This document shows, piece by piece, positions 31,770-39,333 of a DNA stretch of 64,000 nt. Where the stretch lies: assembly GCA_905215465.1 (NCBI GenBank), contig CAJMPT010000004.1, forward strand, positions 30,056 through 94,055, written 5' to 3'. Under the pieces are notes generated by a model. The model ran no database searches and was not told where the DNA came from. It saw only the letters and a program-made list of their open reading frames with translations. How positions within the stretch are numbered: position 1 is the first letter of the stretch; each line of letters starts with the position of its first letter. The position numbers were made by a program, and so were the translations under genes. Source of the stretch: an uncultured bacterium (lineage in GTDB: Bacteria > Actinomycetota > Coriobacteriia > Coriobacteriales > Atopobiaceae).

Positions 31770-32267
31770 GGGCGTCAGGGCGCAGGACCATGCGGAGGCG
31801 AGGCGGTCCAGGTCCCAGGCGGCGTTTGCCGGGCTCGTGGAGGGAAGGACCTGCGCGGGAAGGCCGCAGGCAGGCTCCAGCCAGCGGTGGTAGAGGCGCC
31901 CGGCGGTGGCACCGTTGCACAGAACCGCCCGGATGTCGCAGGCGGACGTTATTCTCGCCACGTCGACGGGGACGGCGTTCTTGATGCTGGCGTCAGACGA
32001 GCCGCGCACGTCGCAGCTCCCCACCACGTCCCAGAGGGCCACGCCGTGCGCGAGGAGAAGGGCTCGCTTGGCGGGGATGTCGGCGTCAGCCGGAAGGGGC
32101 TCGGACAGGACCTTTGCCATGACGCGCCAGAAGCGATTGCGCGGGTTTCCGTAGTAGAAGTCGTTGGCGCGGCTGAGCACCGAGGGAAAGCTGCCCAGGA
32201 CCAGCACGCGGCTGCGCTCGTCAAAGACCGGCTCGAAGCCGTGGGGTATGTGCTGGTATCCTGTCAT
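31758..32267 (-). CDS. DNA-deoxyinosine/uracil glycosylase (MUG-like)
   Basis: A 169-residue base-excision repair enzyme of the uracil-DNA glycosylase superfamily, hypoxanthine-DNA glycosylase group. It starts MTGYQHIPHGFEPVFDERS, with the active-site strand VLVLGSFPSVLSRANDFYYGNPRNRFWRVM cut here to its key elements GSFPS, YYGNPRN and FW, a later WDVVGSC and a C-terminal LPSTSPANAAW. There is no ribosome site, but TATAAT lies exactly 7 bp before the ATG at 32267, so a leaderless transcript beginning at or near the A of the start codon is likely. Confidence 0.85.
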   Translation of the reverse strand: MTGYQHIPHGFEPVFDERSRVLVLGSFPSVLSRANDFYYGNPRNRFWRVMAKVLSEPLPADADIPAKRALLLAHGVALWDVVGSCDVRGSSDASIKNAVPVDVARITSACDIRAVLCNGATAGRLYHRWLEPACGLPAQVLPSTSPANAAWDLDRLASAWSCALTPLLA

Positions 32268-32274
32268 GCGGTTG

Positions 32275-32280
32275 ATTATA
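32275..32280 (-). promoter_or_regulatory. -10 element TATAAT, leaderless promoter of the glycosylase gene
   Basis: A perfect consensus -10 box on the minus strand ends 7 bp before the ATG at 32267, placing the transcription start at the initiation codon. No -35 match is clear. Leaderless mRNAs are common in actinobacteria. Confidence 0.6.
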
Positions 32281-32303
32281 GGCGCCACCAGCAAGGAGAG
32301 ACC

Positions 32304-32465
32304 ATGACCTCAGCCCACAAGGCCCACCGCGACATGCCGCCCCTTCCCAAGGCCCCGCGCGGCCGCCAAGGCCTTGGCAGCCCGGCGCAGCAGAAGGGCA
32401 TGGGCCCCAACAAGGCCTGCGGCCACAAGGGCGGCATCCGCCGCCAGGGTTCCAAGAGGGGCTAG
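32304..32465 (+). CDS. Small basic protein, 53 residues
   Basis: A short gene with a strong site (AAGGAG, 6 bp before the ATG) that ends 2 bp before the next gene, so it is probably translated together with it. The protein is rich in Lys, Arg, Gly and Pro (MTSAHKAHRDMPPLPKAPRG ... GHKGGIRRQGSKRG) with one Cys and no hydrophobic segment. I do not recognise a family; the composition suggests RNA or ribosome binding, which would fit the tRNA-editing neighbour. Confidence 0.6.
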   Translation: MTSAHKAHRDMPPLPKAPRGRQGLGSPAQQKGMGPNKACGHKGGIRRQGSKRG

Positions 32466-32467
32466 GC

Positions 32468-33034
32468 ATGGCCGAGGAGAAGACCAGGGCCGAGATGGGC
32501 CCCGCGGAGTGCTTTGCGGCCTACGAGCAGGCGCACGGTCACGCGCCGCTCACCAAGGAGCAGGTGGTGGCGCTTCTCGACGAGCGCGGAATTGCCTACG
32601 AGCGCTGCGACCACGCGGCCGTGCGGACCGTGGGCGAGGCCGAGGCGGCCCGCATTCCCTTCGAGCGCCACATGGCCAAGAACTTCTTCCTGCGAGACCC
32701 CAAGAAGAGGAACTACTACCTCTTCACCGCCCCTGACCAAAAGGCCATTGACCTGCGCGTCCTTCAGGAGCGCCTGGGAAGCCGCCGCCTCTCGTTTGCA
32801 AGTGCCGATGACCTGGCCAAAAAGCTCGGCGTCTGGCCGGGCTCCGTCACCCCGTTTGCGGCGCTCAACGAGCAGACCCACACCGTGCGCGTGGCCATGG
32901 ACGCCGACTTTGCGGACATGGGCTGGATCGGCTGCCACCCCTGCGACAACACAGCTTCCGTCCACCTGAGGACGAGCGACCTCCTGGCGCTGCTGGCAGA
33001 CGCCGGCGTGGACGTGGAGCTGCTGGAGGTCTAG
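32468..33034 (+). CDS. Prolyl-tRNA editing (YbaK/ProX-type) deacylase
   Basis: A 188-residue free-standing trans-editing domain that hydrolyses mischarged aminoacyl-tRNA(Pro), mainly alanyl-tRNA(Pro) in the PrdX/ProXp-ala group. Signatures are the invariant Lys in MAKNFFLRDPKKRNYYLFTA (~residue 75), LSFASADDLAKKLGVWPGSV (~120) and the C-terminal GCHPCDNTASV. Length matches stand-alone members. The start follows the small gene by 2 bp. It is convergent with recN; the gap contains several hairpins. Confidence 0.9.
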   Translation: MAEEKTRAEMGPAECFAAYEQAHGHAPLTKEQVVALLDERGIAYERCDHAAVRTVGEAEAARIPFERHMAKNFFLRDPKKRNYYLFTAPDQKAIDLRVLQERLGSRRLSFASADDLAKKLGVWPGSVTPFAALNEQTHTVRVAMDADFADMGWIGCHPCDNTASVHLRTSDLLALLADAGVDVELLEV

Positions 33035-33058
33035 GCGTCGGCGCCGACCGTCCCCGCC

Positions 33059-33209
33059 AATCCAGTGCAGGTCAAGACCCTCCCGCAGTCAAGGAAATCC
33101 CAGCACTGGATGGCCGGAGGGGCGAGAAACCCCAGGTACTTCTCGACAAGAAAAATCCAGTGCAGGTGGGGTGACCCGCACTGGATTGACCCGCACTCAT
33201 GAGTGCGGG
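33059..33209. repeat. Cluster of AATCCAGTGC repeats and palindromes between convergent genes
   Basis: AATCCAGTGC occurs at 33059 and 33154, and its complement GCACTGGAT(T) at 33103 and 33178. The last pair forms a hairpin with perfect 10 bp arms, followed immediately by the 20 bp palindrome CCCGCACTCATGAGTGCGGG (33190-33209). It could be a bidirectional terminator region or a small repeat element that has duplicated. Confidence 0.75.
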
Positions 33210-33230
33210 GCCTGGCCCCAAGAAGGCCCG

Positions 33231-34859
33231 CTAGCCGCGCGCGGCCGCCAGCATCTCTCGGGCGTGGGCGAGTGAGAGCTTAGAGGCGTCGCCGGAGAGC
33301 ATGCGGGCGATCTCCGCCACGCGGTCCTCGCCCTCAATCTGGGCGATGCTGGTCTGGGGGACGTCGCCGGCGGACTTGCTCACCAGGTAGTGCCTCTGGG
33401 CCATGACGGCCACCTGGGCCAGGTGCGTGACCACGATGACCTGGTGGCTCCTTGCGAGGTCTGCCAGCACGCCCGCCAGGGCCACGGCCGTGGCGCCGCC
33501 GACGCCGGCATCCACCTCGTCAAAGACCAGCGTGTCGCAGCCGTCGGCCTCGCCCAGGACCACCTTGCAGGCAAGCATGACGCGGCTGACCTCGCCGCCG
33601 GAGGCAATGCGGCGCAGCGGCCGCGCCGTGAGCCCGGCGCCGGGGCGGTAGAGAAACTCCACGTGGCTGGGCCCACGGCGGCCCCACTCGGCGCGCGGGA
33701 GCCTCTCCTGGGTAACCACGAGCTCGGCCGAGCCCATCTGGAGGCGCCCCATCTGCTCGCTCACCCGCCGGGCAAGCTCGGGGGCCGCCTTGGCTCGGGC
33801 CTCGTCCAGCGCGTCCGCGCACCTGGCGAGAAGGGCCTCGGCCCTCTGCATCTCCCCGCGGGCACGACGTTCGGCCTCGCCGCCGTCGCCGGCGGCCTCC
33901 ACGACCTCCCGGGCCTCCTGGCGCCGCGCGAGGACGTCCTCCATGCGCGGCCCGAAGGCACGCAGCAGCCCCTGCAGCTGCGACATCCTGGCGTGCATGG
34001 CCTCGAGGGACTCCGGGTCAAACTCCACCTCGTCGGCATAGGAGCGCAGCTCAGACGCCACGTCCTCCACGTCGATGAGGGCGCTCTCCAGAGACTGCGC
34101 AAAGCCGCCCAGGCGCGCGTCGTAGCGCGAGGCGTCCTGCAGGGCGCGCACGGCGCCGCCGATGGCGTCGCAGGCCCCCTCGTCGCCCGCCAGCAGCGCG
34201 TGGGCGCCCGAGGCGGCCTCCACGAGGGCCTCGCCGTGCTCGGCGCGCGGCAGGGCGTCCTCGAGCTCCTGGAGCTCCCCCTCCTGGGGGTCGACCTCGT
34301 CGATGCGCCTCAGCGCAAAGGCGGCCTCCTCGAGCTTCTCGCCGGTTGCGCGGCCAAGCTCGCGGATGCGCTCGAGCTCGGCGGCGGCATCCTTGGCGGC
34401 GGCAAGCGCCTCCTGGTAGGCCGCGAGCGGGGCCGCCACGGACTCTCCTGCCCAGGCGTCGAGCATCTCGACGTGGGTCTGGACGGCAAGGAGGCGCTGG
34501 TGCTCGTGCTGGCCGCAGAGGTCTACGGTGGACCCCACGCCGGAGGCGAGCTCGCGCACGCTGGCCATGCGCCCGTCTATCTCCACGCGACCGCGACCGT
34601 CCGCGGAGACGCGGCGGCGCACCACGCAGCCGTCGGGGTCTCCCCCGCGCACGAAGAAGCGACCCTCGACGCAGAGTCCGTCTGCCCCCTCCCGGACGGC
34701 AGACGCGTCCGCGCGCTCTCCCACCAGCAGCTTTATGGACGAGAGGAGCGCCGTCTTGCCCGTGCCCGTCTCGCCGGTGAGGACGGTGAGGCCGCCTGCC
34801 GGCTCGATGGTGGCGTCGTGGATGAGGGCGACGTCGCAGACATGCATCTGGTCGATCAT
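33231..34859 (-). CDS. recN: DNA repair protein RecN
   Basis: A 542-residue SMC-like ATPase that acts early in double-strand break repair. The Walker A loop is LTVLTGETGTGKTALLSSIK (~residue 25), the Q-loop region STVDLCGQHEHQRLL, then a long coiled coil (~150-370), the ABC signature IASGGEVSRVMLA (~425) and Walker B DTLVFDEVDAGVGG (~455). The ATG at 34859 overlaps the nadK stop as ATGA, so translation is coupled. It is the last gene of a leftward run that starts at efp or further up. A possible LexA box precedes nadK. Confidence 0.94.
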   Translation of the reverse strand: MIDQMHVCDVALIHDATIEPAGGLTVLTGETGTGKTALLSSIKLLVGERADASAVREGADGLCVEGRFFVRGGDPDGCVVRRRVSADGRGRVEIDGRMASVRELASGVGSTVDLCGQHEHQRLLAVQTHVEMLDAWAGESVAAPLAAYQEALAAAKDAAAELERIRELGRATGEKLEEAAFALRRIDEVDPQEGELQELEDALPRAEHGEALVEAASGAHALLAGDEGACDAIGGAVRALQDASRYDARLGGFAQSLESALIDVEDVASELRSYADEVEFDPESLEAMHARMSQLQGLLRAFGPRMEDVLARRQEAREVVEAAGDGGEAERRARGEMQRAEALLARCADALDEARAKAAPELARRVSEQMGRLQMGSAELVVTQERLPRAEWGRRGPSHVEFLYRPGAGLTARPLRRIASGGEVSRVMLACKVVLGEADGCDTLVFDEVDAGVGGATAVALAGVLADLARSHQVIVVTHLAQVAVMAQRHYLVSKSAGDVPQTSIAQIEGEDRVAEIARMLSGDASKLSLAHAREMLAAARG

Positions 34860-35716
34860 CGGCGGGCCGCCTGACCGTAGAAGACGCGGCTCACCGAGCC
34901 GTAGAAGCTCTCGGTGCTGTGGTCCAAAAGGAGGATGTCCCCCTCGCCGCGGCGCACCGTGGCATGCGTGGCCCAACTGGCGTCCTCGTCGCCCACGGGC
35001 TGGCCGTCCGCAAAGAAATGCCTGATGACGGGCCTCTCCTGAGACATGTCGATCTCAACCACGTCGGAGGGCGACGTCAGGAAGGCGCGGGCCATGATAG
35101 TGTGGGGGGCCACGGGCACGCAGACCATGCCGCCAAACTCCGGAGTCACGATGGGGCCGCCCGCCGCCAAGGCGTAGCCCGTGGAGCCGGTTGCCGTGGA
35201 GACCACGAAGCCGTCGCCGCGCAGCCGGTCGATGTGGATGCCGGAGACCGAGACGTCAAACTCGACGATGTCGCCGTGGCCCCCGCGCGAGAGCGCGAAG
35301 TCGTTGAGCGCAAAGCTCCTCACGGTGTAGGTGGAGCCGTCGGTGCGCACGAACTCGCTCTCTATGTCCAGCGTGGCGCGATGGCTCACGTGGAGCTCCC
35401 CCGCCAGGGCCTCCCCCACCGTGGCGATGAGATCGGCTGGTCCCGCGCTGGTGAGAAACCCGAGGTGGCCGTAGGAGATGCCGAGGATGGGCGTGCCGGA
35501 GTAGCCGACGATGCGGGCCGCCCGCAGCAGCGTGCCATCGCCTCCGAGGGAGACCACCAGGTTGCAGTCGGACGCGTCCACGGCGCGGCTGGGGAAGAGC
35601 TTCTTGTCGTGCGCCCACTTGGCCTCGATGCCTTGCCCGTCAAGCCAGGACTCCAGGCTGCGAGCGCCCTCGACGGCGTCCGGGCGCGAGTAGTTGGGAA
35701 CGATGAGGACCTTCAC
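34856..35716 (-). CDS. nadK: NAD kinase
   Basis: A 286-residue ATP-NAD kinase that makes NADP+. The nucleotide motif is VVSLGGDGTLLRAAR (~residue 54), followed by GHLGFLTSAGPADL (~85), the NE/D-type region FALNDFALSRGG (~140) and GDGFVVSTATGSTGYALAAGGPI (here in two parts, VSTATGSTGYA and LAAGGPI). The start is GTG with GGGGG upstream. The gene overlaps recN by 4 bp. The nadK-recN pairing after tlyA is a common actinobacterial and firmicute arrangement. Confidence 0.94.
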   Translation of the reverse strand: MKVLIVPNYSRPDAVEGARSLESWLDGQGIEAKWAHDKKLFPSRAVDASDCNLVVSLGGDGTLLRAARIVGYSGTPILGISYGHLGFLTSAGPADLIATVGEALAGELHVSHRATLDIESEFVRTDGSTYTVRSFALNDFALSRGGHGDIVEFDVSVSGIHIDRLRGDGFVVSTATGSTGYALAAGGPIVTPEFGGMVCVPVAPHTIMARAFLTSPSDVVEIDMSQERPVIRHFFADGQPVGDEDASWATHATVRRGEGDILLLDHSTESFYGSVSRVFYGQAARR

Positions 35717-35731
35717 GGCAACCCCCTAGTA

Positions 35732-35745
35732 CGAACATCCGTACG
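35732..35745. promoter_or_regulatory. Possible LexA (SOS) box in front of nadK-recN
   Basis: CGAACATCCGTACG matches the Gram-positive LexA consensus CGAACATATGTTCG at 11 of 14 positions, with the GAAC half-site intact. It overlaps the expected start region of a promoter whose -10 would be TACCAT (35749-35754, minus strand). recN is a classical SOS gene, which supports the call. Confidence 0.5.
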
Positions 35746-35775
35746 GCAATGGTAGCACACGGCGAGCGGCAGCAC

Positions 35776-36510
35776 CTATCCGCGCGTGCCCAGCAGCAGG
35801 TACTCCACGTTGCCCTTGTGGCCGTGGATGGGGCTCTCGCAGACGCCGGCGACAGCCAGGCCCGCCTCCTCGAAGGCAGATCTCACACGCTCTATGGCGG
35901 CGTCGCGCACGGCCTGGTCACGTACCACGCCGCCCTCGCCCACGTCCTTTCGGGCGGCCTCGAACTGCGGCTTCACCAGGGTGAGAAACGCACCCTGCGG
36001 ACGCAGCAGCTCCAACACGGCCGGCAGCACCGTCGTCACCGACGTGAAAGAGACGTCGCAGACGGCCAGGTCGATGCAGCCCTCGCCCACGGCGGCAGGC
36101 ACGTCAACGATGTTGGTGCGCTCCATGAGGGTCACGCGGGCGTCCTGGCGCAGGCCCCAGTCAAACTGGGCGTACCCAACGTCGACGGAGAGCACGGAGG
36201 CGGCCCCGCGACGCAGCAGGCAGTCCGTGAAGCCGCCGGTTGAGCAGCCCACGTCAAGGCAGGCAAGGCCGGCGGGGTCCACGCCAAAGTGGTCCAAGCC
36301 GCGCTCGAGCTTGAGGCCCCCGCGGCTCACGTAGGAGCCATGCCCCTTGACGTGCAGGGGAAGCCCCCGCTCGACCTTCTGCCCCGCCGAGGTCAGCCTG
36401 CGGTCAGAAGTCGAGACCTCGCCCGCCATGATGGCACGCAAGGCCTCGTCTGTGGTTGCAAAGAATCCCTGCTCGACGAGCTCCTCGTCAAGGCGCTGGC
36501 GCTTGGCCAC
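35776..36510 (-). CDS. tlyA: TlyA family rRNA 2'-O-methyltransferase / hemolysin-like protein
   Basis: A 244-residue protein with an N-terminal S4-like RNA-binding domain (RQRLDEELVEQGFFATTDEA, ~1-65) and a C-terminal FtsJ-like methyltransferase. The SAM loop is CLDVGCSTGGFTDCLLRRGA (~85), and LTLVKPQFEA (~175) carries the catalytic Lys region. TlyA methylates rRNA at both ribosomal subunits in mycobacteria. The GTG start shares its first base with the xseB stop codon, so the two are translationally coupled. Confidence 0.93.
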   Translation of the reverse strand: MAKRQRLDEELVEQGFFATTDEALRAIMAGEVSTSDRRLTSAGQKVERGLPLHVKGHGSYVSRGGLKLERGLDHFGVDPAGLACLDVGCSTGGFTDCLLRRGAASVLSVDVGYAQFDWGLRQDARVTLMERTNIVDVPAAVGEGCIDLAVCDVSFTSVTTVLPAVLELLRPQGAFLTLVKPQFEAARKDVGEGGVVRDQAVRDAAIERVRSAFEEAGLAVAGVCESPIHGHKGNVEYLLLGTRG

Positions 36511-36803
36511 TACTCGGCCCCGCCCGCGGCCTCGGTCGGCTCGGCAGCGGCATCGGCGCCGGCAGCGTCCCCGCCAGCCTTGCCGTCCTTCTCGGCCTCG
36601 TCGAGCTTGGCCTCCTCCTCAGGCGAGAAGTCCGTGGCGTCCACGAGGTCGACCGCCTTGGAGCCCAGGGCGATGGCCTCGTCGAAGAGGTCGAGAGAGC
36701 GCTCCAGCGAGACGTCCTTGTCGCGGACCTGGGCGACGATGTCGTCAAGCCTGCCCGTGATGTCGCCGAAGGTCTGGTAGCGGGAGGTGTCCGGTCTGGC
36801 CAC
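36510..36803 (-). CDS. xseB: Exodeoxyribonuclease VII small subunit
   Basis: A 97-residue helical protein. Residues ~8-65 match XseB (FGDITGRLDDIVAQVRDKDV ... LERSLDLFDEAIALG), and the last ~35 residues are an Ala/Glu-rich acidic tail (AAGADAAAEPTEAAGGAE) beyond the usual end. It is the partner of XseA in degrading single-stranded DNA. The large subunit gene usually sits just upstream, but here nusB comes 2 bp before, so xseA must be elsewhere. The acidic tail mirrors that of the neighbouring NusB. Confidence 0.88.
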   Translation of the reverse strand: MARPDTSRYQTFGDITGRLDDIVAQVRDKDVSLERSLDLFDEAIALGSKAVDLVDATDFSPEEEAKLDEAEKDGKAGGDAAGADAAAEPTEAAGGAE

Positions 36804-36805
36804 GC

Positions 36806-37570
36806 CTACCAGCCCTCGCCGTCGTCGTCGGTCTCCTCGCGGCGGATGAAGACGCCGGTGAGCTCGCCCTCCTGGGGAGCCATGTCGGAGCCGAAGGGCT
36901 TGTGCTCCACGGGAGCGGCCTGGTCGCGCTCGCGACGCGTGCGGTGGGCGAGCTCCCAGTAGCCATCGTCCTCGTAGTCGTAGTCGTCCTCGTAGCCGCC
37001 CTCGTAGTCGTCATACTCCTCGTCGGAGACAGCCTCGAAGACCTCCTCGTCAGAGGCGACGGGCGCAGGCTCGGCCACGGTGGGCTCGGCCATGAGGTCG
37101 GCCTCGTCCTCGCCGCGCTCGGCAAGCACCTCGTGGGCGCGGGCAACGACGTCCACGCCGGCCTCCACGTCGTCAGCCACGCGGCCGAGGATGCCGTTCA
37201 CAAAGCGGGAGGAGTCGTCGGTGCCGTAGGCCTTGGCAAGCTCGACGCTCTCGTTGATGGTGACGGGAATCTCGACCTCGTCCACGAAGAGCATCTCGTA
37301 GATGGCGAGGCGGAGGAGGTTACGGTCCATGGACGGCATGCGGCGCAGCGTCCAGGTGACGGAGCGGCTGGCAATGACGGCGTCCAGGTCATGACGGGCG
37401 GCGTCGGCACCGAGGGCGAGCTGGCGGGCAAAGTCGTCCAGCGGGCCCTTCTCGATGACGTAGTCCTTGCCCAGGACCTCCTCCACCGTGAGGTGGTTGG
37501 CCTCGGCCTGGAACAGAAGCTGGAACGCCTGGCTGCGGGCGAGGGTGCGCCCGCCGAAGTGGATGCTCAA
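36806..37570 (-). CDS. nusB: Transcription antitermination factor NusB with acidic C-terminal extension
   Basis: A 254-residue protein. Residues ~8-150 are NusB, an all-helical RNA-binding factor of rRNA antitermination (RTLARSQAFQLLFQAEAN; later DRNLLRLAIYEMLFVDEVEI and VNGILGRVADD). NusB is normally ~140-150 residues; here ~100 extra residues follow, highly acidic and Tyr-rich (DEEYDDYEGGYEDDYDYEDD), ending in a basic then acidic tail. The extension is low-complexity and probably disordered. The ATG is 6 bp after asp23. The gene lies in the efp-asp23-nusB-xseB run. Confidence 0.92.
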   Translation of the reverse strand: MSIHFGGRTLARSQAFQLLFQAEANHLTVEEVLGKDYVIEKGPLDDFARQLALGADAARHDLDAVIASRSVTWTLRRMPSMDRNLLRLAIYEMLFVDEVEIPVTINESVELAKAYGTDDSSRFVNGILGRVADDVEAGVDVVARAHEVLAERGEDEADLMAEPTVAEPAPVASDEEVFEAVSDEEYDDYEGGYEDDYDYEDDGYWELAHRTRRERDQAAPVEHKPFGSDMAPQEGELTGVFIRREETDDDGEGW

Positions 37571-37576
37571 GAGGAC

Positions 37577-37939
37577 TTACTCCTTGGGGAAGACGAGGCT
37601 GTCAATGTAGACGTCGATGGCCGCGACCTCGACGCCGATCTGCTCGGTCACGGCGTCCGCCACGGCCTCGCGCACGTCGGCGGCGAGCTTGGTGAACGGG
37701 TAGCCGTAGAAGGCCGCGATGTGCACGACGAGCTTCAGGCGGTCGTCCTCGACGGAGGACTCGACGGCCTGCTCGGGGGCAAGGGAGCGGCTGGTGAAGA
37801 CGTTGATGAGGCTGGAGGCGATGTCGTTGCCGCCAACGGAGGCGACGCCGGCGACGCGGCGGGCCGCCAGGGAGACGACGGTGGAGACAACGTTCTTGGA
37901 GATTCCGATGCCGGAGACGTAGAGTTCGCTTTCGGCCAT
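37577..37939 (-). CDS. Asp23/Gls24 family envelope stress response protein
   Basis: A 120-residue protein of the Asp23/Gls24 (DUF322) family. It shows the characteristic GIGISKNVVSTVVSLAARRVAGVASV start and a C-terminal VREAVADAVTEQIGVEVAAIDVYIDSLVF. Family members are membrane-associated stress proteins or, when next to nusB as here, YqhY-type proteins linked to lipid metabolism. GGGAGGGG precedes the ATG at 37939. The position between efp and nusB is the standard YqhY context. Confidence 0.92.
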   Translation of the reverse strand: MAESELYVSGIGISKNVVSTVVSLAARRVAGVASVGGNDIASSLINVFTSRSLAPEQAVESSVEDDRLKLVVHIAAFYGYPFTKLAADVREAVADAVTEQIGVEVAAIDVYIDSLVFPKE

Positions 37940-38049
37940 TGCTGACCCCTCCCTCGTTTGCGCGGGCCCCAATGGCCCTGGCGTGAGTTATCAAGCTTCC
38001 AGTATAGCCGCATCGTGACCTAGGGCCGACGCGCGTTGCGGCGAGGTAC

Positions 38050-38087
38050 AAAAAGACCCGCGGGCGCCCACAGGTGCCGCGCGGGTC
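38050..38087 (-). terminator. Terminator between efp and asp23
   Basis: Stem GACCCGCG/CGCGGGTC with additional inner pairing, followed on the minus strand by TTTTTG, 22 bp after the efp stop. It suggests that efp is transcribed mainly alone and that asp23-nusB starts from its own promoter or from read-through. Confidence 0.85.
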
Positions 38088-38108
38088 AATCAGGCGTGAA
38101 GGCGCGTG

Positions 38109-38672
38109 CTAGACGCGGGAGACGAACTTGCCGTCGCGGGTGTCGACCTTGATGACCTCGCCCTGGTTGAGGTACATCGGGACCTGGATGACGGCGCCGG
38201 TCTCGATGGTGGCGGGCTTGGTGCCGCCCTGGACGGTGTCGCCCTTGAAGCCCGGGTCGGTCTCGGTGATCTCAACCTCGATGAACATCGGGGGCTGAAC
38301 GCCGAGGAGCTCGGTGTCGGCGTAGAGGAGCTGGCAATTGTCGTTCTCCTTGAACCACTTCACGGAGTCACCGATGAAGTCGACAGGCACCGGGATCTGC
38401 TCGTAGGTCTCGTTGTCCATGAAGTAGAAGGTGTCGCCGTCGTTGTAGAGGTACTGCATCTCCTTGGTGATGAGCTGCACGCTCTCGAACTTGAAGCCGG
38501 CGTTGCAGGTCTGGTCGATGACGCGGCCGCTCTTGAGGTCACGAATCTTGTAGCGCACGAAAGCGCCGCCCTTGCCCGGCTTGACGTGCTGGAACTCAAC
38601 GATGGTGTAGTACTTACCATTGATCTTGAGGCCCATGCCGTTCTTGAAGTCTGCGGTGCTGATGGTTGCCAC
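38109..38672 (-). CDS. efp: Translation elongation factor P
   Basis: A 187-residue elongation factor P, which relieves ribosome stalling at polyproline. It begins MATISTADFKNGMGLKINGK; the loop residue that is modified lies in KPGKGGAF (~residue 33, Lys), and the C-terminal OB domains follow (EVEITETDPGFKGDTVQGG). The GTG start at 38672 matches the usual N-terminus; an ATG 15 codons upstream would add a basic leader unlike the family. A TAGAAT -10 lies ~60 bp upstream. No EpmA or DHS-type modification gene is in the window. Confidence 0.95.
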   Translation of the reverse strand: MATISTADFKNGMGLKINGKYYTIVEFQHVKPGKGGAFVRYKIRDLKSGRVIDQTCNAGFKFESVQLITKEMQYLYNDGDTFYFMDNETYEQIPVPVDFIGDSVKWFKENDNCQLLYADTELLGVQPPMFIEVEITETDPGFKGDTVQGGTKPATIETGAVIQVPMYLNQGEVIKVDTRDGKFVSRV

Positions 38673-38779
38673 TTCTTGCTCTTCTCTCTCTAGCCCGCAT
38701 CTGGGGCGCTTACGCATAACGGTCTAATTCTACCAGCAATCGGTGAGCGGCGTGAAACTCTCCGCCAGAAAACATAAAA

Positions 38780-38801
38780 GGCGAGAAGCGCGCTTCTCGC
38801 C
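38780..38801. repeat. Perfect 22 bp GGCGAGAAGCG palindrome
   Basis: GGCGAGAAGCG is followed directly by its complement, 25 bp past the stop of the gene at 38827. It is one of the clearest members of the GGCGAGAAG hairpin family and a probable transcript end. Confidence 0.7.
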
Positions 38802-38826
38802 CGGTCTGGCCCATGCAGGGGCGCCT

Positions 38827-39240
38827 CTATCCAAACATGGAGCGCAGGCGAGAAAGGAGTCCGCCCGCGGGCTGATCGACGGGAGCGACCTCGTTGACGT
38901 TCTCGACCTTCTCGCGCCCGACGTGGGCCGCCATGGTGCGCAGGGCCTCGACGTCGTCGTCCACCGTGAGGGTGATGATGTCCCCCAGCGAGGTGTGCAC
39001 GTCCATGGTGCGCACATGGCCGCGGAAGATGTCGCAGCTCACGAGCTCGACCTCATCCCACGAGACGTGCTGGCGGAAGTTGGAGTCCCCGCGGAACTCC
39101 AGGCCCCTCTCCCCCAGGTAGAGCGTGCCGGGCTTGGGAACAAAGCCGTTCACCAGGCAGTTTGCGGAGGTCTCGAGCTCGACCTCGGAGTTGAAGGACG
39201 GGCGTGCCCGATGGGCTGCCGCAGTGACGGCCTGTGCCAT
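38827..39240 (-). CDS. DUF956-like protein (second copy beside mannose PTS)
   Basis: A 137-residue protein with a beta-rich PH/GRAM-like pattern (PGTLYLGERGLEFRGDSNF, then VSWDEVELVSCDIFRGHV), similar in layout to the ManO/DUF956 protein encoded just upstream but with a ~25-residue N-terminal extension and a short basic C-terminal helix (GGLLSRLRSMFG). The shared IxWDxVDxV-type strand suggests an ancient duplication. It probably senses or modulates the mannose PTS. No signal peptide. The assignment to DUF956 is tentative. Confidence 0.7.
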   Translation of the reverse strand: MAQAVTAAAHRARPSFNSEVELETSANCLVNGFVPKPGTLYLGERGLEFRGDSNFRQHVSWDEVELVSCDIFRGHVRTMDVHTSLGDIITLTVDDDVEALRTMAAHVGREKVENVNEVAPVDQPAGGLLSRLRSMFG

Positions 39241-39333
39241 GCGCTTCCTCCCAAAAGACGCGTGTTGTCGAGAGAGATTCTACTCCCCGCACATGGCACA
39301 TCCGGCACGGTCCGCCCGCTCCCCAAAAAGCCC

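Noticed and set aside
36510..37570. Missing xseA between nusB and xseB as a sign of a deletion
   Set aside because: The genes are only 2 bp apart with intact frames and no remnant; xseA may simply be located elsewhere in the genome.
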